Assembly (NCBI GenBank): GCA_045540815.1
Contig: JAZQHY010000064.1
Location: 1-15,832, forward strand
Direction: 5' to 3'
Source of the DNA: JAZQHR01 sp045540815
GTDB taxonomy: Bacteria; Bacillota; Clostridia; UMGS1810
DNA length: 15,832 nt
The stretch's first letter is position 1. The number at the start of each line of letters is the position of its first letter. The notes below the pieces were generated by a model, which did not search any database, was not told where the DNA came from, and worked only from the letters and a program-made list of their open reading frames with translations. The position numbers and the translations under genes are program-made. Positions 6,364-13,072 of the stretch are shown here, in pieces.

Positions 6364-7617
6364 ATGAGAAAAAGAATAACATCAATTACAACCGTTATGG
6401 TATGTGCTCTTATGCTTCTTACAGGTTGCTCAGGTAAGATAAGCAAAGAAACTGTAAGACAGGATATTGAGCCTATTGTGAGCGAAATTTTATCAAGCGA
6501 CCAAACAATAGACGATATTGAAATCTTAGAATACAAGTCTGATGAAAAGAAAGACACTTCTATATCAATCAAAGTTATGTCAAGTGATGATGTAGCTGAG
6601 TATACAGACTACTTTATGGCTACATATCTTTATTCAGCAGACAAAGAGTATGTTTTCGATACCGCTTTTCAGGTAGACAAAGACAAGTCCACAATTACTC
6701 CGATTAAAGGTGTAAATCAGGATATTATTACTTCATCACTGAAAGACACATCTATTGGTGTAAATGAGGAAACTTGGTACTTAAACGATGTAACAGACGT
6801 AACAATAGAAAGTCAGGATACAAACCTTAAAGAAAAGACAGACACAGTTACAATTTCTTTGACAGTAAATGATAAAGTACAGCAAGCAAAAGGCAAATTG
6901 AAACTTGAATATGAATTTACTAACAAGTGGGAATTAAATACCGTTTCACAGGACGGAGAGTTTACTGTTTCTGATAAACCTGAGTGTGCTTTAGAAATAA
7001 CAGATGAAGATTTATTAGCTGAGTTGGTAAAAAACGAAGTAACTGTATGTGCCGACACTTCTAATAGTCAGACTTTGACTATGACAGAAGCTGAGATTTC
7101 AGATTTTGAGGTATACAAAGAAAACGTAGAAGCTAGAGGTTCAATAAGAAGATACTTCTGCAAAACAACATTAACAAAACCAAATGCCAAGATTTCTCTT
7201 GACGCTCAGATTATGTATGATTACGAGGGCAGTTGGTTGCTTCAACCTGTTGTAATCACCGCCAAAGTAGAGTCAATAGACATTGAGGGCGAATGGAACG
7301 GAACATATACTGGAACTCCTTTCAGCGGAAAGGCTTCTCTTGACATTGAAGAAGTCACAGAGGACGGAAAAGTTAAGGGTGTTTACAGCTATACACCTGA
7401 CACAATTACAAAGAACAGCCAAGCAGGAAGTTATAAAGTGTCAGGTACTATTGATATGACAAGCCTTACAATGAAATTAGAAGCAGGAGATTGGGTGGTT
7501 AAAGATTCAAGTGCTCTTTCTGTTACCAAAATTGATATAACTGCTGTTATGGATTTAGAAAATGCAGAAATTGAGGGATTAGGACAGGAAACTTCTCCGT
7601 TTGTTGTAAAAAAATAA
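6364..7617 (+). CDS. Lipoprotein, function unknown
   Basis: A 417-aa exported lipoprotein. The N-terminus has basic residues, a hydrophobic core and the lipobox LLTGC with the acylated cysteine at residue 22. An ATG six bases earlier (6358) is too close to AAGGAG (6351-6356), so the ATG at 6364 is chosen. After the cysteine the protein is acidic, rich in Thr/Ser/Lys and predicted largely beta. The last 110 residues (from GEWNGTYTG, with alternating strands such as KGVYSYTPDT and GSYKVSGTIDM) look like a lipocalin-type or calycin-like beta-barrel; this is inferred from the strand pattern. I see no catalytic motif. It is followed 29 bases later by a second extracytoplasmic protein gene, so the two probably form a cell-surface pair carried as cargo. 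Confidence 0.75.
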   Translation: MRKRITSITTVMVCALMLLTGCSGKISKETVRQDIEPIVSEILSSDQTIDDIEILEYKSDEKKDTSISIKVMSSDDVAEYTDYFMATYLYSADKEYVFDTAFQVDKDKSTITPIKGVNQDIITSSLKDTSIGVNEETWYLNDVTDVTIESQDTNLKEKTDTVTISLTVNDKVQQAKGKLKLEYEFTNKWELNTVSQDGEFTVSDKPECALEITDEDLLAELVKNEVTVCADTSNSQTLTMTEAEISDFEVYKENVEARGSIRRYFCKTTLTKPNAKISLDAQIMYDYEGSWLLQPVVITAKVESIDIEGEWNGTYTGTPFSGKASLDIEEVTEDGKVKGVYSYTPDTITKNSQAGSYKVSGTIDMTSLTMKLEAGDWVVKDSSALSVTKIDITAVMDLENAEIEGLGQETSPFVVKK

Positions 7618-7646
7618 AGGTAGAAAACAGGAGATAACAAACTATT

Positions 7647-9569
7647 ATGAATAAAGGTAAAAAAGTAGCCATAATCGTAGGTGTGGTTTTAGCTATAATC
7701 ATATTGCTATTGTCATTGTCTTTCGTCTTTTTCAGCGGAAAAGATAATAGCAATAATGACAACAAAAACAATTACAGCGACAATGTAAAAATCAAAGATA
7801 ATGTAAACATAATTACATCTGAAACAGACATTGATTTTCAACCGAAAAATGTTACGGAAGATTCAATATCTTTTACCAGTAACCCTAAATATAAAACTGG
7901 TGATATTATAGTTGCTGGCATAATCGACTCTGCCCCAAATGGTTTCATTCGCAGAATAACTGGTGTAACAAAATCAAATGGTGTTTATGAATATCAAACA
8001 GAATATGCTGTTTTAACAGATGTATTTGAGGAAGCCCATATTATTAAAACATTCGTTATAACTGATGAAGAAGTCAAAAATATGGACGAGATTGATAACG
8101 GCGTTATGACATTAAATTTATCTACTGCCACCAACGACCCAGTTGTTCAATCACTTGCATATACCAACAATTCTAATTTGAAGATTAATAAAACTTCTGC
8201 TGTGAAAATCAAGCCGAGTGAAAACGGATTAGGTGTTATGATAGAGCTTGACGACAAAATGGGAGAAAGTTTGCAAGTTAATGGACAAGTAGAAGTTGAC
8301 ACCTATTTTGAACTGAAAATTGATATTGAAAATGGAGAAGTAGATTTTGGAATGGCAGTTCATACTGATACAAGTGGCGAATTGTTTGTAGGACTCAAAG
8401 AAGAACTGTTTGATAAAAACGATAAAGACAACTTTAATGGTGAATACGAAAAGGAAATTATAAGCAAGTCATTGCCAAATATTCAATTTTCCATAGGACC
8501 TGTGCCAGTAGTTATCACAAATGATTTTGAATTGTCTGCTGAAGTTTCTGCACAATTAGAAGGTCAGATAGGTACAACAGTAGGTGTAAACGCTGAACGA
8601 GTATCAGGATTTGAATACAGTAGTAAAACCGGAAAAATCGTTGAAATCAACGAAAAGAATTATCTCTCTGATGGTATAGAGTGGAAAACAGAAGCAAAAG
8701 CATCAGGCGAGTTAGAAGCAGGGATTTACGCACACTTGGTAACAAAGCTATACGGAAGCACAGGAACAGATTTATCTGTCGGAATCGCAGGTGATGTTGA
8801 TGGAGAGCTTGCTTTAGGTATTGACGAAAAATCCGAACCGACATTGTATGGCAAGTTAGCATTGAGTGTAGCTCCAAAAGCAAGCGGTAAAATAGTCGTT
8901 ACTGTCCCAGTTGTTGATTATGATTTAGTGGAAGCAGAAATATTTAAAGTCACCCTCCCTGCTTTTTGGGAGAAAGAATGGGAAGTTGCTAACCCAACAC
9001 CCCTATCAACGCAAAGTACATATATAACCAAGTTTGGGCAAACTAATGCTATCACATATCCTTCGTTTTTATTTGATTATTCTAATAATTGGACTATAAC
9101 AAATGAAGAAGTAACTCCTACAAGTGAGCTTGTCACTTTAGAAAATGACAATGGTTCGAGAATTGATTTTTTGCATATTAGTGACAGAAATATTGGTGGT
9201 GGTAGCAATACTAATATGTCAAAAGTTAAAGTATCTAAAATAGCTGATTCACAATTCGTACCGTCTTATGTTCAAGGCACCGACCATTCAGACCTAGGCA
9301 AATTTATGGTTGCTGAACTCAAAACAATAGGTATATTAGATATGAGAACAGACTCTGATTATAGAAAAGTTGACGGAAATGTGTCCTATGCTGTATTACC
9401 GAAAACCGAAGAAGGTATCAGAGAAAATGTAAACAAAGCTACTTCGGGCGAATTTGTATTTTGGTATAGCGGAAATGTTTCTTTTACAGGACAGCTTTCA
9501 GATAACTATACTGAACAAGAAAAAGAAGAAATGATTGCAATACTAAGCAGTTTTAGAGCAGAATATTAG
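7647..9569 (+). CDS. Large membrane-anchored extracytoplasmic protein, function unknown
   Basis: A 640-aa protein with a short basic N-terminus and a single membrane segment (about residues 8-30, VAIIVGVVLAIIILLLSLS), then an Asn/Asp/Lys-rich linker. The rest should be outside the cell. Residues about 45-125 (NPKYKTGDIIVAGI, APNGFIRRITGV, YAVLTDVFEEA) form a strand-rich domain of a kind seen in bacterial surface proteins. The middle has many beta strands. The last 120 residues (YPSFLFDYSNNWTI, ... ELVTLENDNGSRIDFLHIS) resemble a small alpha/beta domain similar to PsbP-like folds. Folds are inferred by eye. CAGGAG at 7628-7633 is the ribosome site, with long spacing. It is the second gene of the lipoprotein operon and is followed by a strong terminator. 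Confidence 0.72.
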   Translation: MNKGKKVAIIVGVVLAIIILLLSLSFVFFSGKDNSNNDNKNNYSDNVKIKDNVNIITSETDIDFQPKNVTEDSISFTSNPKYKTGDIIVAGIIDSAPNGFIRRITGVTKSNGVYEYQTEYAVLTDVFEEAHIIKTFVITDEEVKNMDEIDNGVMTLNLSTATNDPVVQSLAYTNNSNLKINKTSAVKIKPSENGLGVMIELDDKMGESLQVNGQVEVDTYFELKIDIENGEVDFGMAVHTDTSGELFVGLKEELFDKNDKDNFNGEYEKEIISKSLPNIQFSIGPVPVVITNDFELSAEVSAQLEGQIGTTVGVNAERVSGFEYSSKTGKIVEINEKNYLSDGIEWKTEAKASGELEAGIYAHLVTKLYGSTGTDLSVGIAGDVDGELALGIDEKSEPTLYGKLALSVAPKASGKIVVTVPVVDYDLVEAEIFKVTLPAFWEKEWEVANPTPLSTQSTYITKFGQTNAITYPSFLFDYSNNWTITNEEVTPTSELVTLENDNGSRIDFLHISDRNIGGGSNTNMSKVKVSKIADSQFVPSYVQGTDHSDLGKFMVAELKTIGILDMRTDSDYRKVDGNVSYAVLPKTEEGIRENVNKATSGEFVFWYSGNVSFTGQLSDNYTEQEKEEMIAILSSFRAEY

Positions 9570-9600
9570 AGTAACGTAAAATTTAATATGAAATGGAACA

Positions 9601-9640
9601 AGCCGACAGCACTATAAAAAAGTCTGTCGGCTTTGTTTAT
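9601..9640 (+). terminator. Rho-independent terminator of the surface-protein operon
   Basis: Perfect 9-bp arms AGCCGACAG (9601-9609) and CTGTCGGCT (9624-9632), followed by TTGTTTATT. Confidence 0.85.
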
Positions 9641-9660
9641 TATAGGGTGGGCGGAGGGAA

Positions 9661-9692
9661 CAAAAAATAAAAGGGAAGCTGACCGCTTCCCT
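9661..9692 (-). terminator. Rho-independent terminator of the J-domain gene
   Basis: Arms AGGGAAGC (9672-9679) and GCTTCCCT (9685-9692) with a five-base loop. On the minus strand the stem is followed directly by TTTTATTTTTTG. Confidence 0.85.
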
Positions 9693-9699
9693 AACCTAT

Positions 9700-10188
9700 T
9701 TAATCTTGTAATGCAAGCTGTTTTTCGGGTTTCTTTTGATAACTCTGAGAGCCGAACATATCACGGATTTCATCAAGAGTAAGTTCTCGCTTGCCTTTCT
9801 TTTTGTATGGCTCGGTGTGGAAATACCAAGCCTGTTTTTTATGAGCGTATCTAAATTTAAGCTCTTTTAATATATTTTTGTGTTCTTTTGTGTTGCCTGT
9901 CACCCAAATCCACGAGCCACAAATTTCAACCAGTATATTTTTAAGTGGTGTTAGCACTTCAATTATATGTATGAATTCTTCTGCTGTTTCGGTGCTTTCT
10001 TTGGTGTAGGTTTCACCTTCTGAATTTCTGTGAACATTTTTCAGCTTTTCAAAGAGCAATTCATACTCATTGTTGATTTCTTGCATATCAGCTGTGTTTC
10101 CGCCTAAATCAGGATGATTTTGCATACATAGTTTTTTGTATTGTTCTTTTAATTCTGAAAGTGTTGTTGGATTATTAAACCATTTCAT
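9700..10188 (-). CDS. J-domain (DnaJ-like) protein
   Basis: A 162-aa protein whose first 65 residues are a J domain: TLSELKEQYKKLCMQNHPD contains the invariant HPD tripeptide (25-27), followed by LGG and the helix MQEINNEYELLFEKLK. This region would stimulate the ATPase of host DnaK. The Gly/Phe, zinc-finger and substrate-binding parts of true DnaJ are absent. The C-terminal half (ILVEICGSWIWVTG, then LKFRYAHKKQAWYFH) is a compact strand-rich domain. J-domain-only proteins like this are common on phages and conjugative elements of Firmicutes, where their target is generally unknown. The ATG at 10188 has AAAGGAG upstream; the longer frame is not supported. The gene has its own terminator and is monocistronic. 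Confidence 0.82.
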   Translation of the reverse strand: MKWFNNPTTLSELKEQYKKLCMQNHPDLGGNTADMQEINNEYELLFEKLKNVHRNSEGETYTKESTETAEEFIHIIEVLTPLKNILVEICGSWIWVTGNTKEHKNILKELKFRYAHKKQAWYFHTEPYKKKGKRELTLDEIRDMFGSQSYQKKPEKQLALQD

Positions 10189-10580
10189 TTCTGTTTTCTC
10201 CTTTAATTCATTAAATTTGATATTCGATAATAAGCTCTGATTTCGGTGGGGTTTCACCGATTTTTAAATTGTCACGATATTATTTCTCCTTTCTGAATTT
10301 TGAAATATTCGCCTAAAAAGTCTTCAATCGTATGGGGTTTACAATCGTAAAAAATAAAAATTTGATATTTAATGTCAAATAGCAAGTAATAACGATACGC
10401 CGTCAGGGCAATGTTTGATATTCAATTTCAATTTTTAAAAATGCGATAGTAAATCCTACGATGAAGATTTTTATGAATAGTCAATACAGAAGAAAAAATA
10501 ATCAAAGCGTGACAAAGCCATAAAATCGGATATAAAAATAATCTCCTTATAAGCATAAAGTTCATAAGGAGATATACCTA
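10189..10580. other. Noncoding leader region with a 49-codon open frame lacking a start
   Basis: About 390 bases between the J-domain gene and the terminators of the next gene. On the minus strand, from 10421 down to the stop at 10272-10274, a frame stays open for 49 codons and reads plausibly (ending TIEDFLGEYFKIQKGEIIS), but it has no canonical ATG and no upstream ribosome site, so it could be the tail of a decayed gene. AAAGGAG lies inside its end. A TCGGTG/CACCGA hairpin is at 10243-10260. No RNA gene is recognised. Confidence 0.4.
10541..10573 (-). terminator. Secondary hairpin terminator downstream of the 130-aa gene
   Basis: Perfect 10-bp arms ATCTCCTTAT (10541-10550) and ATAAGGAGAT (10564-10573). 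On the minus strand TATTTTTATAT follows the stem. It backs up the stronger terminator at 10581-10618. The arms also contain AAGGAG, so an RNA reading through on the plus strand would present a sequestered ribosome-site-like motif. Confidence 0.6.
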
Positions 10581-10618
10581 CAAAAAAGAAAACCGCCAAC
10601 ACGAATTGTGTTGACGGT
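10581..10618 (-). terminator. Rho-independent terminator of the 130-aa gene
   Basis: Arms 10592-10602 and 10608-10618 pair as ACCG-CAACAC / GTGTTG-CGGT with one C/A mismatch and a five-base loop. On the minus strand the stem runs straight into TTTCTTTTTTG. Confidence 0.85.
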
Positions 10619-10631
10619 GGGGAGTTACGAA

Positions 10632-11024
10632 TTAACCAAAATATGGCGACAACTCAGAGCAAGCCCATGCTTCTATATCCTTCTTTACATTCATAGACAA
10701 CTGACAAAGCCTTGCAAAAAAGAGATTGAGCTCTCGCTCACCTTTGATTTCAAAGTGTCCGTCATCATTCATAAAACCAATGTCAGGGGTATGCAAACTT
10801 GAAAGAAATTTGTCATTGTTATTAATGATAGGGTCAATGTACCTATCTATAGCCTGCATAAATGAAGCATAGATGTTTTGTGGCAAGAATGGTTTCATAT
10901 CCTTAATCTCACAAATATTATTGGAGATTAATTCTGTATCACTGAGATTTTCAGGTTTAATACATTCTAAAAGTTTTAAGTATAGTTTTGTGATTATTAA
11001 TTTTTCTATTAACATAAATTTCAT
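10632..11024 (-). CDS. Hypothetical protein, 130 aa, mostly helical
   Basis: I do not recognise this protein. It is predicted mainly alpha-helical, with a hydrophobic N-terminal helix (LIEKLIITKLYLKLLECI), a central region FLPQNIYASFMQAIDRYIDPIINN and a C-terminal helix ending in WACSELSPYFG. There is no membrane segment long enough to be convincing and no catalytic motif. The ATG at 11024 has AAAGGA about ten bases upstream; a second ATG three codons in is possible. The gene stands alone: it has its own possible -10 upstream and two stacked terminators downstream, so it appears to be an autonomous cargo gene. Confidence 0.6.
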   Translation of the reverse strand: MKFMLIEKLIITKLYLKLLECIKPENLSDTELISNNICEIKDMKPFLPQNIYASFMQAIDRYIDPIINNNDKFLSSLHTPDIGFMNDDGHFEIKGERELNLFFARLCQLSMNVKKDIEAWACSELSPYFG

Positions 11025-11053
11025 TTTAATTCAATCCTTTTTAAATTTTGTAT

Positions 11054-11094
11054 TTGTAAGTGTTTGGATCCGTTCTCTTACAATAAATATTATA
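11054..11094 (-). promoter_or_regulatory. Possible promoter and leader inverted repeat of the 130-aa gene
   Basis: TATAAT on the minus strand (complement of 11089-11094) without a clear -35. Immediately downstream, TTGTAAG/CTTACAA arms (11054-11060 and 11077-11083) could fold in the leader or bind a regulator. Confidence 0.35.
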
Positions 11095-11132
11095 CAAACA
11101 AGGAAATAATAGTTCTATTGTTAAAGTTTAAA

Positions 11133-11161
11133 AATTTTTGGGATAGATTTACCTAAAAATT
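11133..11161 (-). terminator. Weak hairpin terminator overlapping the stop of the 433-aa gene
   Basis: Arms 11133-11142 (AATTTTTGGG) and 11152-11161 (CCTAAAAATT) pair over 10 bp with one G-T pair. The minus-strand RNA continues with TTTAAAC. AT-rich and therefore of modest strength. Confidence 0.45.
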
Positions 11162-12461
11162 ATAGTGTATCCGTATCAGCTATTTGAGGGCTACATAAAT
11201 ACTTTTTTTGAATTTCAGATAATTGATATGCATAATACGAAGAAGCTCTATTTATTTCTTTATGCATTTCAAAAGGAACATCGCCATTCTCATACCTTTC
11301 TATCATTTCTCTTGATTTAGATAAATCGTATTTAATTATATTCTGAACCCTTTTACCCAAAGAATCTTTTTGATAAAAGTAATCAATTAAAAATGGTATG
11401 ATTTTTGGGATTATCAAATCATTTTCTAAGAACTTATCATTAAATGGATTATTAATAGCTGTGGCTTTTTTATCGTCATTCTTTTTAGGAGCATTTTTGA
11501 TAACAAAAAAATCGTTATCAATATAATTAATAATGATTTTATTAAACCTCTGACGATAATCAGGGAGTGTATATAAAAACTCAATAGCTTGTGTTCTCTG
11601 TCTATCGTAATATTCTTGAGAATGTATAGTAACACCATAATATTTTTGAATAGAAGTACTATCCATTTCTTTTGGGATGATTTGTCTATAAATCGATGAT
11701 ATTGCGTAGGGTATAAATTCGCAAAGAATATCCTCAAAAACAAAATTATTTATTTTATATATGTAGTTGGTATTATTATACACGTCATCAGATTTTGAGT
11801 ACGTTTTTAAAAAATCTTCTTTTATTCTTTCTTCGTTGTTAATCAAATCTAATAACATAAATTTATGTAGTTGTGGTAAATAGCTTCTTATCTCAGCCTC
11901 GTTACCCCAAATAATGTCATTCTTTTTCTCAAATTTTAAAACAGAAAAAATTCCATAATCGTCCTCTTTTTCACCTATAGCAGAACCATTAATTAAATAT
12001 TTATTATTTTTATTCCTAATATTATTCATAATATCAGAAATAAGAGGAGTATTAGAGGGAAGTATTCGAGCATAACTTAATTTCATTTTTAATTCTTTTT
12101 CTTTGAATTCTTCGTATTCGTTTTTTATTTGTTTGTTTGCGACTTCTACATTAGCTTCTTCAGTTTTAATATTTTCCTGTTCAACCTCATTGTTTTTTTG
12201 GTTAATAAGCACGTTGGTATTATTTATTTTATTTGATTTTATAACTGCTTTTTTAATAATCTTTTTGCTTTTTACAAGCTTAAGGTTTTTCTCCTTTATT
12301 TTTTGATTATATTCTAATACGGATTCATTATATCTTGTTATATCGTCAACAAGACTATCGTATCTTGATTTTATCCTTTTACTGCAATTATCCATTAAAA
12401 AATTGGTTAATGAAGGTAAAAGGTTTTCTGTCGATAACTGTGGTTTCTCATAAAGTTTCAT
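11160..12461 (-). CDS. Hypothetical coiled-coil protein, 433 aa
   Basis: I do not recognise this protein. Residues about 25-135 are very Lys/Glu/Asn-rich with heptad-like spacing and should form a long coiled coil (e.g. RYNESVLEYNQKIKEKNLKL and NEYEEFKEKELKMKLSYARI). The rest is a mixed, tyrosine- and asparagine-rich region with ILPSNTPLISDIMNNI, YGIFSVLKFEKKNDIIWG and a helical C-terminus (REMIERYENGDVPFEMHKEINRASSYYAYQLSEI). I see no nuclease, ATPase or membrane motif. The frame opens at a GTG (12509), but the ATG at 12461 has GGAGA seven or eight bases upstream and fits a promoter at 12527-12556, so I use it. Position next to the mobility module and divergent control suggest regulated cargo such as a defence or exclusion function; that is speculation. 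Confidence 0.65.
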   Translation of the reverse strand: MKLYEKPQLSTENLLPSLTNFLMDNCSKRIKSRYDSLVDDITRYNESVLEYNQKIKEKNLKLVKSKKIIKKAVIKSNKINNTNVLINQKNNEVEQENIKTEEANVEVANKQIKNEYEEFKEKELKMKLSYARILPSNTPLISDIMNNIRNKNNKYLINGSAIGEKEDDYGIFSVLKFEKKNDIIWGNEAEIRSYLPQLHKFMLLDLINNEERIKEDFLKTYSKSDDVYNNTNYIYKINNFVFEDILCEFIPYAISSIYRQIIPKEMDSTSIQKYYGVTIHSQEYYDRQRTQAIEFLYTLPDYRQRFNKIIINYIDNDFFVIKNAPKKNDDKKATAINNPFNDKFLENDLIIPKIIPFLIDYFYQKDSLGKRVQNIIKYDLSKSREMIERYENGDVPFEMHKEINRASSYYAYQLSEIQKKYLCSPQIADTDTL

Positions 12462-12526
12462 AGTCACATCTCCATTAGGTAAAATATTTAAAAAATAATC
12501 AAATATCACTTAATGATTTCCCTAAT

Positions 12527-12556
12527 ATTATATCATACAATAGGTAACAGAAGCAA
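12527..12556 (-). promoter_or_regulatory. Promoter of the 433-aa coiled-coil gene
   Basis: Minus strand TTGCTT (12556-12551), an 18-base spacer and TATAAT (12532-12527). The -35 lies within the left arm of the inverted repeat at 12550-12587, so factors acting on the mobility operon could also affect this gene. Confidence 0.45.
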
Positions 12557-12602
12557 GATATAAATACAGTTTTACTGTACTTGCTTCATATATGCATGCA
12601 TA
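12550..12602. promoter_or_regulatory. Cluster of inverted repeats in the divergent control region of the mobility module
   Basis: Outer arms GAAGCAAG (12550-12557) and CTTGCTTC (12580-12587) enclose TACAGT-TTT-ACTGTA (12565-12579), a perfect 6-3-6 operator-like palindrome. The 12-bp palindrome TATGCATGCATA follows at 12591-12602. They lie between the divergent coiled-coil gene and the DUF961-like gene. Operator sites for a repressor of the mobility operon are the likeliest reading; an Int/Rep-related site is also possible. Confidence 0.5.
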
Positions 12603-12633
12603 GAAATCCACAAGTTATCAGAAAGGAGAAATT

Positions 12634-12966
12634 ATGGCTGATATTATTAGCAGAATGAAATTTGACACTAAGTGTCTCGGCAGGGATTTGATGGCTCTAT
12701 CTTCAAAGCCTGTGTATGTATACGAGAACGGAAAAAGAGTTTCAGATGAAGTAGTTGCATTTAAATATGAAATTCTTTGTCCTGCACTTGGTTATGAAAA
12801 ACTTGCGGTGAAAGTTGATGCTTCCGCCAAACAGTTGGATGTAAGCGAAGATAATCCTTTGGAAGTTGAGCTTATTGGCTTAGAAATGTGTCCTGTTTGG
12901 ACATCAAACGGCTACATTGTACGAGCTACTGCAAAGGGTATCAAAGCGGTTGAAAGCAAAAATTAA
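12634..12966 (+). CDS. DUF961-like small conserved element protein
   Basis: A 110-aa soluble protein, first gene of the mobility operon, with GAAAGGAG upstream of the ATG. The central pattern YENGKRVSDEVVAFKYEILCPALGYEKLAVKV followed by a DNPLEVELIG strand resembles the DUF961 family (Tn916 Orf22/Orf23, ICEBs1 YdcP), where a strand carries 'SDE', then 'Y-L-C', then a beta strand, then 'VELI'. Those proteins sit at the head of conjugation operons just before the FtsK-like coupler and relaxase, the same relative place as here; some are reported to help element replication. The similarity is distant and judged by eye, so the family call is tentative while the gene itself is secure. Confidence 0.65.
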   Translation: MADIISRMKFDTKCLGRDLMALSSKPVYVYENGKRVSDEVVAFKYEILCPALGYEKLAVKVDASAKQLDVSEDNPLEVELIGLEMCPVWTSNGYIVRATAKGIKAVESKN

Positions 12967-12979
12967 CTACTGACAGGAA

Positions 12980-13023
12980 AGCTGTCATTGAAAACGCTCC
13001 CTAGAGCGTTTTCAATGACGGCT
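12980..13023 (+). repeat. Long perfect hairpin upstream of the Rep origin hairpin
   Basis: Arms 12984-12999 and 13004-13019 pair perfectly over 16 bp with loop CCTA; a T-G pair and three more base pairs extend it to 12980/13023. A competing inverted repeat TGACAG-GAAAG-CTGTCA (12971-12987) overlaps its left arm. No T-tract follows, so it is not a terminator. It is probably part of the origin or transfer site, or a regulator of rep expression. Confidence 0.7.
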
Positions 13024-13057
13024 GTGCCTAAAGGGTAAGTATTACCCTTTAGGCACA
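13023..13057 (+). other. Putative rolling-circle origin (circovirus-type stem-loop with AAGTATTAC)
   Basis: Perfect 16-bp arms 13023-13038 and 13042-13057; if the AT pairs at the top open, a 13-bp stem (TGTGCCTAAAGGG / CCCTTTAGGCACA) carries a nine-base loop. The apex holds AAGTATTAC at 13037-13045, the nonanucleotide of porcine circoviruses and close to the geminivirus TAATATTAC. By analogy Rep would nick between T13043 and A13044. The hairpin is on the rep-coding strand and ends 16 bases before the rep start. TGTCA/TGACA pentamers flank the structure (12971, 12983, 13060) and could be Rep-binding iterons. The function is inferred; the sequence and fold are direct observations. Confidence 0.65.
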
Positions 13058-13072
13058 AATGTCACAAGCGAG

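Noticed and set aside
6813..7058. Minus-strand open frame inside the lipoprotein gene
   Set aside because: Antisense shadow; low-complexity Ser/Val-rich translation and no ribosome site.
8647..8883. Minus-strand open frame inside the 640-aa surface protein gene
   Set aside because: Antisense shadow of a coherent long coding frame; His/Leu-rich translation typical of reverse frames.
12980..13023. Hairpin read as a rho-independent terminator after the DUF961-like gene
   Set aside because: The stem is long and perfect, but no T-tract follows on the plus strand, and a terminator there would cut rep off from its likely promoter.
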